Below are positions 34,530 through 43,974 of a stretch of DNA of 64,000 bases, in pieces. The position numbers and the translations under genes are program-made. Source of the stretch: Kondoa malvinella (taxonomy: Eukaryota > Basidiomycota > Agaricostilbomycetes > Agaricostilbales > Kondoaceae); assembly GCA_039545315.1 (NCBI GenBank), contig BCIM01000007.1:708745-772744 (forward strand). The letters run 5' to 3'. Positions within the stretch are counted from its first letter, which is position 1. Each line of letters starts with the position of its first letter. The notes under the pieces are model-generated. The model was not told where the DNA came from and made no database searches. It saw nothing but the letters and a program-made list of their open reading frames with translations.

Positions 34530-35271
34530 ATGAAAGTCGCAATCACCGGAGCGACGGGCTGGATCGGCTCGGGCGTCCTGTCACAGCTTGTTGGCGACTC
34601 GTCTGTCACTTCTATTCTCGCTCTGTCCCGTCGAAAGTTGTCCATCTCTTCCCCAAAGCTATCTACTTTGGTCAAAGCGGACTTTTCAAATTACACGCCT
34701 GTCGAACTTGAACAGCTTAAAGACTGTGACACTATGCTATGGTCAGCGACATCGCTTGATAGTAACCTTTTGATCACTGAACGTTTCAAAGGTGTATGGG
34801 CAATGGTGCATCCAAAGTGTCAAACGAAGAGAAGGAGAAAGTCTTGCACGATTACCCGCATATCTTCCTCGATTCTCTCTTGCCTCATCTGAAAAGTCGC
34901 ACTGTTCCACTTCGATTCATCTGGATCGGAGGTCAAGTAGCTTGTCGGGATCAACAGGCGAAATTATGGTATTTGAATGATTTGCGAAAGACTGTCGTAT
35001 GGCCTTCGAAACAGCTCTTTGTTGAGCGCTTATTGTGAGACAGGGCCGATGGGAGGACGAGTTGCCCGAAGTAGCGATGAAGCAGCCGAACCTCGAAATC
35101 TATGTGATCAACATTGGCTTTGTCACCGATTCCGCTATCATTCGAGCAGCGCTGGGCAAAGGGTTGGCGATCAATCGGAAAGAGACTGGAAGGGCTTTCA
35201 TTAGGCTGGCGAGAGAGGGCTGTGGGGACCGAGAGATTAAAAATGCCAAGTTGATCGAATTGGCCGCTTGA
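34530..35271 (+). CDS. Atypical SDR / NAD(P)-binding protein
   Basis: Starts MKVAITGATGWIGSGVLSQL with the GxxGxxG cofactor loop of extended or atypical SDRs. Continues LALSRRKL, DFSNYTPVELEQLKDCDTML, then after intron 34743-34791 CMGNGASKVSNEEKE. HLKSRTVPLRFIWIGGQV follows, and after intron 34992-35042 GRWEDELPEV...IYVINIGFVTD, ending NAKLIELAA. About 215 residues, three exons, shorter than many relatives. Similar small proteins are annotated as nucleoside-sugar epimerase-like. No YxxxK catalytic pair is visible, so it may bind NADP for sensing or have lost activity. Confidence 0.75.
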
Positions 35272-35677
35272 TCGCGTATGATTACTACAAGGTGAGCGCA
35301 TTACTTTCTGAGGAGTGCAATCAGGTCTCACGACATGTGTAGATGTATGTGACCGGTCGCTGTACAGTTTGGTTTATTGTTCTTTTCTCCTTATCGTCGA
35401 TACTTGTCCCGCTCTCCACCCTGTCATCTGTCTCTTCTCTAGCTCTTATCTTCCTCTGATCGCACGTCTGATGCATTCATGCCCAGGCTGATGCTTCACG
35501 AATCCGTGCGATGCGCGCTTTGATCTTGTTTACGTCGGGCTGAAACCTCTCACATCAAGATTGACTTGATGTGAGGTGATCTGATTGACCTTTCTTTGTG
35601 CCATAAAATGGCGGTCCTTCTTCTCCCTCCTTGCCTTCTCATCGTATCCGCTCTCGGCAAGCTTCCAATCTGCGAAT
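35272..35677. promoter_or_regulatory. Intergenic gap with a perfect 11-bp inverted repeat
   Basis: 406 bp. It contains CTCACATCAAG at 35549-35559 and its exact reverse complement at 35565-35575 with a 5-nt loop. The repeat lies about 100 bp ahead of the ATG at 35678, so it could be an operator-like palindrome or a hairpin. No gene was seen otherwise. Confidence 0.5.
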
Positions 35678-36277
35678 ATGGGCAAAGATTTCTTTACACT
35701 TTGCATGCCTGCTGCATCTAGTCAGAACACTGTCGAGATCGACATGCGAGGAAACCCAGTATCGACGCTATCTTTGCGCAGTCTATATGAAGAGCCAGTC
35801 CAGATCAAACCAATTGCAGCAGCTTCTGTATCATACCCAGCCACGCCGTCATCCAAGAAGAGCGGACGAAAGAGGCCACCTCGTCATATCCGCCAGAGGA
35901 TCGATGGGAGCAGGGGATCAACAGCTAGTGAAGCCGAGGTGCAATCGTGAGGATGCTGCCTTGCATGTGTGAAGTTCGCTCATTTCCTTCTTAGACCAGT
36001 AACACAATGTCTTTCTCCTGTTTCAGTAAAGCCTCGTCAAGCATATGAATCTGCCAGCCAATCGCCAATCCGCCATGCTCAAACGCGCTCGTCACCTTCA
36101 TCCCCCGGCAAAGCCCAACAACAAGCCATATCTTCTGCACCTCTGTCTGCTTTTATCTTACCACAACGAGATGCCTTCCAACCCATCATGCAAGCGCGAC
36201 AGGCTCATCTACCCGGCGACAAAGGCTTCAGCAGATTGTTGGCGCAAAGGGAACAATCGAATATTTGGGCTTCGTGA
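35678..36277 (+). CDS. Hypothetical basic, Ser/Gln/Pro-rich protein
   Basis: No family recognised. Starts MGKDFFTLCMPAASSQNTVEIDMRGNPVS; a basic stretch SKKSGRKRPPRHIRQRIDG is followed by an intron (35948-35996, acceptor TTCTTAG). It then reads PVTQCLSPVSVKPRQAYES and ends QREQSNIWAS. About 180 residues, probably disordered, with a possible nuclear localisation signal at the basic stretch. The short run ILPQRDAFQPIMQARQAHLP looks conserved-like but has no match I know. Confidence 0.55.
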
Positions 36278-36468
36278 GATGGAGGCAACTATGTATGGAC
36301 TTGAGCTCGCAGCTGCTTGTACTTGCATAAAAGAGATGTATCTTTGTATGGCTGTATTGACGTCCTGCCGTCCATCATTAGTAAGTTCCGTTTGAAGTTC
36401 CGCTCCGCTCGAGCTCGTGAGGCCCCGCTGTGAATTCTTGTCGACCGTTGACCATTTGACTTGCACTC

Positions 36469-37371
36469 ATGGCCATTCCTCCGAAATTTGCTCTGTCACA
36501 TAGAATTGGTGCTGCTGACAGCAAGCACACACTCGAATTCTGTAAAGTCCATTCCGCTTTCAGCGTTCTGTGCAAGTACCGACTTGTGCTTCATGACAGT
36601 TCTCGACTACGTTTGCCCATATTCTGGCAAGCAATGGAGGTCTCTGAACGAGTTCCTACGCCCTCAACTGAAAGAAGGGCAAACCTCTATCGTCTTCAGA
36701 CAGATTGCTCAGCCTTGGTTGTGAGTTAGACGCTCATGCTGTGCTGTCCATCTCATGCTTGATTAGCACTGCTTCCCATCTCTTGCATGAAGCGTACGGG
36801 TCTGCAACTTGCTTATGTGATCGAATCTCAAAGTCAATACAGCGCTCTCGGTGTAGCTACTATAGCACCAGAAAAGTTCTGGTCATTCTCTGACGCCCTT
36901 TTCGAGCATCAAAAGGAATACAACGATGAGACTTGCTCCCAGGTATGCGTTCTGTGCGATTCTACAATTTCGAACCTTAATCCGACGGGCAGGAATCACC
37001 TGCTGCCACTCGAGAACGCTTGGCTGCTTTGGCCCAAGAGGTTGCAGGTGTAGACAAATCAGCTCTGATTGACTTGTGCGTCGTCTGCCTCTGGGCCGAA
37101 CCAAATACCGACATTCTATGCAGGATCAGCGCAAACAAAGGAGCCTCTCACGGAGGAAGCAAGGCGAGTTCAATATCTCGTCTTAGCTTCCTTGCGCTTA
37201 GCTGACAAGTACCAGATTACGATGGACTTGAAGCAGACCATCAGATATTCACGACAGAACTCTATTCATGTCTCGCCTACCGTCCTATTGGATGGTGTGA
37301 TTGACCCTTCGATCTCTAGCAGCTTTACTAAAGAGGACTGGGCAAAGTACATTAAGGACAAGCTGAACTAG
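36469..37371 (+). CDS. DsbA-like thioredoxin-fold protein
   Basis: Thioredoxin-fold oxidoreductase of the DsbA/FrnE-like group. Starts MAIPPKFALSHRIGAADSKHTLEFF; active-site-like LDYVCPYSGKQW (CPYS) follows the first intron. Then IVFRQIAQPWFTASHLLHEAYG, PEKFWSFSDALFEHQ, and the cis-Pro region RQNSIHVSPTVLLDGVIDPSISSSF. Ends YIKDKLN. Seven exons. One junction (37164-37209) needs a GC-AG intron to keep frame and homology. Only one Cys is present in CPYS, so a monothiol or non-redox role is possible. No signal peptide: likely cytosolic. Confidence 0.82.
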
Positions 37372-37601
37372 TAATGAATCAAACTAACAGCGCACCGCAA
37401 ATGAATACATTGATATACATGAGCACAGCTTTCTGCAGCTTCTGGTTCCCGTAACAGCCCAATCAGGCGCATCTGGATACTGCTGCTTTGGAACAGCTTA
37501 GCAGTCGAGGTTCTGCACTCTTGTCCCCGAGCAGCGATCTGTTCACGTAATAGTTCCAAAGCGAAAGTCGCAATTCTATCTGTATCACTGCTACCTCGAG
37601 C

Positions 37602-39037
37602 ATGCCTACCTCCAGAAGCAGCAGTCGCGCTGCTTTGTCAACAATCCCCAATTTCCTCTACTACTCGAGCAAGACAAGGGGAAGCGATTGGACGACGTCA
37701 CACTGGTCTCCCAAGACGCGTGATGTGTTGAAGAGATCGCTTCGCGCGCGAAAGCTAGGACTTATCAAACGTCGCGGAAACAGAACTTTCACTGGCAGAG
37801 CAAAGGCGCAACAAATGTCTCCGGTCCCAATCTACGAGATGGGCAGCAGCGCATACTCTAGCGAAACTTCGCATTTGGCCTACACGGAGAAGAAGAGGAA
37901 GGAATTGGCAAAAAAGCATTTTTGGGAGCTTGATAGCGACGAAGGCAGCAGTTTCACCATTATCGCCTTGCTGTGGATTCTCACACTAGCTGGATTGGTC
38001 ACGTCAGTCCGATATGGCATAGGCATGCTCTTCAGCTCGTATGGTATGCCGTGGGCCCCAATCTGGCTCAAGATCAGTCAACCCATCATTGCTACTTTGC
38101 TTTTCGTCGTCACCAGCAACACCTTTGCCCGGTCATTCGTATTGAAGCATCATCAGCTGTCCCCCACTTTACTATTGCTTGCTCCGATCGCTATGTTCTC
38201 AACTTTCGTTCTAACGAGCGCACTTTTCCTGGTCAACTGTGCTTTCGAAACTTTGCGTTATTCAGCTCAGGCGGGCAGGGGCTATTTCGCAATCATTGGT
38301 GTTCTGGAGATGATACTATGTGTATGCAGCGTTTTCTGGGTATTTACAACCGGAGAATTGGCGGTCAAGGGTTGGATATCAAGCAGAACAAACCACCTGT
38401 CACCACTCGTCGAGTCGCTGCCTTAGCTCTATGCATGACGTCTCATTGCGCATTTGGCATCCTGAGCTACCTCCGGATCTCTATTGTTCTAGAGCCGTTC
38501 ATCATCCACTCGACCAGATACAACTTGCAATTCTGCCTACCCATCTTCTCTTTCTTGCTGCTGGCTATGGCCACCGATAGCTACGCTCGTCTACTCGGCG
38601 TACAACCTCATCACCAAAATTTCAGGTTTGCAGCTGGTGTTGGCATGTTCTCATCTGGGTGGGGGATGATTTACATGGTCATGGTTGCTATGAAAGCGTA
38701 CTCGAACGGCAGTGGCTTGTTGGTTCTTATGCTAGCAGAAGTCTTTGTCACGGACAGAAAAAGCATCCAAGAATCGCTGAGTACCCATCATAATTAGCAC
38801 TTGTCCCTCCTACGAGAGAGACCACATCCAATCATCTTTGTAGCTGGCTCCAACGATGTTCCAAAGATGTTTCTATGGCTAGTCGCCCTTGTGCTTGATA
38901 TGGCTACTAGGTCTCTCCTCGACACACTGGTTCATGTAAGCTCTTGTTCTTGCCTTTCGCGAAGGTCTGAGCGTATGCATTGCATGAAAAGAAGCGCCTT
39001 TGCCTTGTGCTTCTTTTCATTCACTGCTGCGGCCTAA
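37602..39037 (+). CDS. Multi-pass membrane protein of unknown function
   Basis: A basic N-tail of ~110 residues (RDVLKRSLRARKLGLIKRRG) comes before six to eight hydrophobic segments: IIALLWILTLAGLVTSV, PIIATLLFVVTSNTF, PTLLLLAPIAMFSTFVLTSA, YFAIIGVLEMILCVCSVFW, VAALALCMTSHCAFGILSYL, LPIFSFLLLAMATD, FSSGWGMIYMVMVAM, and MFLWLVALVLDMATRSLLD. Two open frames overlap at 37.97-38.43 kb; a 47-nt intron starting GTATTTACAACC (about 38339-38385) joins them as SVFW-NKPPVTTRRVAALAL. A 57-nt frame-neutral intron ending AATTAG at 38798 probably joins the last helix. The exact stop is uncertain. I recognise no family. Confidence 0.65.
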
Positions 39038-39100
39038 TGCATCCTGCCCAATCCTTGCTTTTGCTCGTATTCTTCCTGTTGTCAGTCACTGATACTTGAC

Positions 39101-40577
39101 ATGTCTGCCGGAATGTTCGCTGGCGCCAAAGCGTTGGCTACAGCTCGCCAGATCGAAGCTCTTGCCTGGTTTCCTTTGCTCAATCCCTCCAATCGCAAAG
39201 ACACAAGAAAGCAGCTAAACGAGACACACCTGGAGCTTCTCTGGCTGTCCTTCGAGTACGACGCATTTACCGTTATTCACCTCTTCGCATTGGCTATGAT
39301 GCATGGCGCAGAGATTAAGGATGAGCACAGAAATGCCTTGCAAACAGCGCTAAAGCAAGGTGTTGTGGGAGCGGAGGAGCAGGCACAGATGGGACAGGCA
39401 CTCGAGGAATATCCCAATGATGGATCTTACTGGTCATTTGTAAGCTCGCCTATGGTTTCTACAGCTCTCTGACTCTTGTGGAACAGTCTGGCACTGGCTC
39501 TTCTGCTTCAGGAAGAGCTCTGACTGGGATTGAGTCCGGCACTACCGTCGATATCCTACGACTGCGGACTTCCCTCTTGCCGAGATTCACCGCCTTTATT
39601 CGCGACAGCCCCAATGGACGGAAGCTAAAGATCTCATCAAGGGCGAAAAGCCGGCAGTCAATGCAATGCTGGTTCGTTTGATTGTGGCCAACAAGGGGCA
39701 CCCCTTCTTCGATAACCTTGCAGCGTCGACGCGGTCTCTCTTCTTTGATGCACCTGATGAAGAGAAGCCCGCCTTCGGCACAGCATACAGCTCTATCTGT
39801 GCCATGTTAACGCTCTCTATCACTGTCATTGACGGCTCGGATACAGCCGAATCTCATTTGCCCTCCCTTTTCAAGCAAATCTTCGAAACTCAGCTTCGCC
39901 TGCTTTTACTCTTCGCTATCTACAACAAAGAAGATCAAAAGAAGAATCACCTCAGCGCGCTGGAACATGTGAAAGTCGGCACCCATGCGTTGATCGGCGC
40001 CAGCGTTGATCTCGTTTCCTTAATGGCAGTCAACGAGCTTCGAACATGTCAACGAATTGCCTCTGCACTATCAGAGGAAGTTATCATGCAAAGGGACCAG
40101 AAGTTAGGGCTGGAAAGGATGGCAGAGCTAATCTACACGTCGTACAGCTCCACCAAATCGCAATCCTGTCGCTGCTTTCTTCGATAAACAGGAGGCAGAA
40201 AAGACAATCTATCGCCTCCCTGTTCAGCTAGGCTCGCCCTATCCACCTCAACTACACGATGAATACAGGAGTTGGCTTGCAGTGACAGATCCTCACTTGC
40301 GGGGCAGTGATGCATCTGTCATGGTCCGGTATAAAGAGAGAGATGCTGGAGAGGACCTTGCATGTGCAAACTGTGGGAAAGTGAGGGCAGCTTTGTCGAC
40401 ACAAAATCAGTACAAGCGGTCAGTCTTCTCAAACAGGTTTTGTTATGCTAGAAGCTCATCATGAAGTCATGCAGCTGTGGGGGATGTCGCTTCCTTGGCT
40501 ATTGCACAGCGCGTCGTGCCAAAGATCACTGGAAGGCATCCCATCGTCAACAATGCCGCAAGCAGCTGCTGAAGTGA
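39101..40577 (+). CDS. MYND-type zinc-finger protein
   Basis: The C-terminus carries a MYND finger: CANCGK joined by splicing (intron from 40381, acceptor CATGAAG) to SCSCGGCRFLGYCTARRAKDHW, then KASHRQQCRKQLLK. This gives the Cys/His order of MYND domains, usually protein-binding. The ~400 residues before it are helical (MSAGMFAGAKALATARQIEAL; AMLVRLIVANKGHPFFDNLA; LPSLFKQIFETQLRLLLLFAI) with no catalytic motif seen. About six exons; the region 39440-39600 needs two introns whose borders I could not fix (a GTCGAT donor near 39548 is one option). Likely a transcription or chromatin adaptor by family, not shown here. Confidence 0.75.
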
Positions 40578-40849
40578 ATCTTGATCGGTATGCGATTTAT
40601 CCTCTGGTGGCTCCTCTCTGATTCGCCTATACAGACAGGGCATTAGACTGCGTATTTGCATATCTTTCAGGTTCTCCATGCTGTTCCTGTGTTTCTCGCG
40701 TTGTGTCCACCTTATCTTTGCCTCGTCGAAAGTACCTGATGGAACAAGCCCAATTCTCTGTACCTACACAAACATAAATGTACTTAGTGGCGTAACACCG
40801 CAATTGCATGAGCATGGAGCATAATTCCCATTCTTGACCAATCGCGACA

Positions 40850-41872
40850 ATGAAGCTCGCTCTATCGCTCTTAATTACCCTATTAGGCTTGCTACATGCA
40901 CAGGCAGCTACTTTGCCTGTTCAGATTCCCCTCAATGCCGCGGCGACAAGCAAGAATAAGACGCTTGTCCCTGTGTAGGCTTTAGCTCCAGATCCATCGC
41001 GATAAGCCTGATTTTGCTGTAGAGAACTTGTCATGATGTCTAAATGCCCTGATTGTACGTCTGCGGTGTTGCATGAGCAGCTGCTGGCTGACGCGATCAT
41101 CTTGAAGGGTTCATCTGCGCATCTATTGTACGTTCCCACACAGCAAGGCTTGTGCTGTAGCTGAAATACAGTCGACAGTTCGACAGAGTCCTTAAAGAGA
41201 CAGCAGACAAAGTAGATCTGCGGCTGTCCTATGTCGCCAAGCTGGACTCGTCAACTCCTTCTGGTCAGTATACCATCAAGAAATCCGAGTCCGTCTGAGT
41301 ATATCCAACAGGCGTCTCCTGTATGCACGGTAGCGAAGAATGCCGCGGGAACGAGCAGCAGCTCTGTTGTTCGCCGCAGATTTCCTTAGCTGTGACGAGG
41401 GCTCATTCGATCTGAACATTGCAGTCATGAAACGCTACGACTGGCGAACTGCTTTCGAATTCGTCAAATGCCAATCCTTCACACCCAAGCAGATCGGCGA
41501 TGACAGTCTGGCCAAGGAGTGTTCTTCACTGGCTGGAGTGGAATGGTCAAAGACGGATTTGCAGGAATGCGTTGATGGACCAGAAGGCGCAGAGCTATTG
41601 AGGGCTAGTGCAAAGAGCACGGCCGATCGAGGGTTGAAGTGAGTTATTGGCTTGTTGCAACAGTTGATGCTGATGCGTTTCTAGAACCTCTTGTACTATC
41701 CTCATCAACAATGAGCAGGTCTGTAAGCATGACGGAACGTGGAAGGTCAGTATTCTCACCCTTCCTCCGGTCGAGTTGCGCTCAAGCCATTGTTCAATAG
41801 GAGTGCGATGCTGGACACGATGCTTCGGACTTTGTGGCTCAAATTCAAGATGCTTACAAGGAGCTGAACTGA
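40850..41872 (+). CDS. GILT-type lysosomal/vacuolar thiol reductase
   Basis: Signal peptide MKLALSLLITLLGLLHAQA. A redox-active-like pair is in MMSKCPDCTSAV (CxxC). The GILT signature CxHGxxECxGNxxxxC is intact as CMHGSEECRGNEQQLC. The protein continues FMKRYDWRTAFEFVKCQSF after a 56-nt intron (41369-41424) with a GTTCGC donor, then QIGDDSLAKECSSLAGVEW, TSCTILINNEQVCKHDGTWKECDAGHDA, ending QDAYKELN. The frame looks broken at 41.37 kb until this intron is used. GILT enzymes reduce protein disulphides at acidic pH in lysosomes or vacuoles, or after secretion. Confidence 0.88.
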
Positions 41873-42011
41873 AAGGATGGCTCGAGCTGAGATTGTGAAT
41901 ATGGTATGCTGTACATTATCCTTTGTTTGTAGATAAATACTGTAGCTGTATATATTGCATTGGTATTGATGTGTGCATCCATTTTACAATTTACAGTCTC
42001 TCCGCTGCAAT

Positions 42012-42843
42012 CTATGTACTCGGTAACGAAGGGTGAGCTGCTCCTTCCAATTTCGTCGTCTTGTAATTCGATTGATAGGCTCTACACCTGGACAAGAAGG
42101 CATCGAGCGTCCTTCTTCTGACTATTGATTCGACTTGAAGTTCTCTTTCCACTTGCTGTTTCTGTACGCATAGACAGCAACTCTATCAGTGTGATTCTGA
42201 TAAGTCTCTGCAACACGCACCTTCACCTCTTCCCCGTAGAGCTCGTCCCTCGCTTCTCGATTCTTATCCAGCCGCACATCACTCCCCAATCCTCCCTGGC
42301 CATACACGCCAGCTCTTTTCTCTGCCACGCTCTTTGTCTGTACAGCTATACAATAGCGTATCACCTAACCCACCCTTAGCACTGTCTGATCTAGGGAGAA
42401 TTAGAATGCACCTCTTCCCTGCCTTTCCAAGTTTCCATCAATTCAGTCCAGAAGCGACCGCATTCTGTATCGGTCAGTTAGATCGGTATGCAGTACAGGT
42501 GAAGTAACATACCGTCTTCTGCTAGATCGGAATAAGGGCGTCTATACACCGATCAGCTGCCGTTCATTTCAGCGTGGTGAGGCTCACTTTGGGTCTCTAG
42601 CATGCAACGCATGAGCTCTATTCAGCCGTGTATTGATACCATCATCGACTTTGCGATATTGTGCCAATAGCGAGCCTACTATAAAGTCAGAAGCAGTACC
42701 GCGTCACCAGTGCAATGACAATGTTTACGGAAAGCTGAAATGTTCTGGCATATCGATTGAGAGAGTTCCGGTATACCCTGAGGAGTCTGTGGGATCGATT
42801 TGAGGTATTCAGAGCCCAACAGCGGTCCTGTGTGGCCTGACAT
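42012..42843 (-). CDS. MIX23: MIX23 / CCDC58 family protein (mitochondrial import)
   Basis: Short mitochondrial intermembrane-space protein linked in yeast to matrix protein import. Starts MSGHTGPLLGSEYLKSIPQ; then ICQNISAFLGSLLAQYRKVDDGINTRL (RxxDDxIxxxLN is the family hallmark), ECGRFWTELMETWKGREEVIRYCI (conserved Cys pair), and RELQVESIVRRRTLDAFLSRC, which matches the MIX23 C-terminal ELxxExxVxxRxxxxFxxRC motif. Ends AAHPSLPST. Seven exons, all GT-AG. The family is also named Cid2 (caffeine-induced death protein 2). Starts 115 bp from the divergent cytochrome b5 gene. Confidence 0.88.
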
Positions 42844-42958
42844 CGTGGCAATATGTGTGAGAGCCAAATCCGCATAAATTAATTCGCCCGTTTCTTTGTA
42901 GCGATACCGTCAAGACACTTTCTTGGCTCGGCCTTATAACACGACTAGAACCTACAGT
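42844..42958. promoter_or_regulatory. 115-bp divergent promoter (MIX23 / cytochrome b5)
   Basis: Both ATGs face outward from this gap. The only motif-like run is GGCCTTATAAC near 42940, a weak TATA-like element close to the cytochrome b5 start. Confidence 0.4.
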
Positions 42959-43778
42959 ATGAGCGGCGACACTAGCACAACCAGCAAAGTCTTTTCGGCG
43001 GAAGAGCTCGCAAAGTTGAACACCAAAGAGTCTTTACATTTGGTTGTCAGTGGAAGTTTGTGTCCTCTCATCAGCTCCTAAGACCTTGTAACTGATCTGG
43101 GCATCGTTTCCTTCTTGTAGAGGGTGAGTTATCCGTGTTGGCGTCGAGCGTGCATTGACCGAATGTCGAATAGTCTACGCTATCGCACCTTTCGTCGACG
43201 AGGTACGTGTTCAGCTCAAGAATTTCTGCTTGACTGATGCCTTCTGCTGCAGCACCCAGGTCAGGCCAATCGTCCTTTGATTCGGCCTCTCAGCTGATCC
43301 AAACCCGCAGGAGGTGATGAAGTGTTGATCAGTGAGGCCGGAAAGGACGCGACCGATGCGTTTGAGGATGTCGGTCACTCTGATGAAGCTCGGGAGATCA
43401 TGGCCAAATATCTCGTTGGCACTGCGGATGTATGTCGTCGCTCTTCGGAATCTAAGTTATGGTGTTCATTTGTGAATTGAACGAAACAGGACGCTTTCGC
43501 TGGTCCTAGTGCTGGCAAAGCTGGTGCTCGTCTAGATCAGCGTGCTTCAACCAACCCTATTAAGGGAGCAGACAGAGGGTGCGCAGCGTCTTTTGGATAT
43601 CAGCATTGTCTGATGTTCGATTTCGTCGGTGTACAGAAACGCCGACTCGCTCACTTACATCCTACCTCTGACTCTTTTGGTCGCTTACCTAGGTCCTTTA
43701 GACTCGTCTTTCCTAATGCTTGGTGAATGTACTCATGCGTATGATCTCGCAGCCTACCGTTACTACACCAAGGCTTGA
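42959..43778 (+). CDS. Tail-anchored cytochrome b5
   Basis: Haem electron-transfer protein of the ER membrane, donor for desaturases, hydroxylases and P450s. Starts [20 protein letters not shown]. After splicing the core reads [26 protein letters not shown]; the HPGG His is the first haem ligand. The second is in [13 protein letters not shown] polar linker follows, then the C-terminal anchor [22 protein letters not shown]. Eight exons: 42959-43055, 43121-43123 (3 nt), 43174-43202, 43253-43259 (7 nt), 43311 onward. The 7-nt exon supplies His-Pro of HPGG. The 3-nt exon supplies the conserved Lys-Val; without it the protein would read SGIYAI. Confidence 0.92.
43121..43123 (+). other. Putative 3-nt microexon in cytochrome b5
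   Basis: AGG sits between TTCTTGTAG and GTGAGTT, each a good splice site, with flanking introns of 65 and 50 nt (normal here). Including it yields SGKVYAI, matching the family's GKVY; skipping it leaves one 118-nt intron and SGIYAI, also in frame. Confidence 0.55.
43253..43259 (+). other. 7-nt microexon encoding the haem-ligand His of cytochrome b5
   Basis: CACCCAG lies between CTGCAG and GTCAGG. Joined to GAG upstream and GAGGTGAT downstream it gives E-HPGG-D. Skipping it would break the frame and remove the ligand. Confidence 0.85.
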
Positions 43779-43974
43779 TCCGGTATGCAAGTGCTGCAAA
43801 AGGTGGCTCCACCGATATGTCCTTGAGATTCCGGAGAGATCACAGGGCAAGGGGAAGTTGTACAGTCGAATAGGGAGAAACCCAGACATGCATTCCAATA
43901 GCGGCAGTCTTGTAATCATGTCGTATTATATCGTTCGTTCGTGTGTTACAATGCCACCAATGCCCCACATTCGA

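Noticed and set aside
41369..41379. 11-nt or 14-nt intron in the GILT gene
   Set aside because: Frame-compatible, but an ordinary 56-nt intron with the same donor fits the family spacing better.
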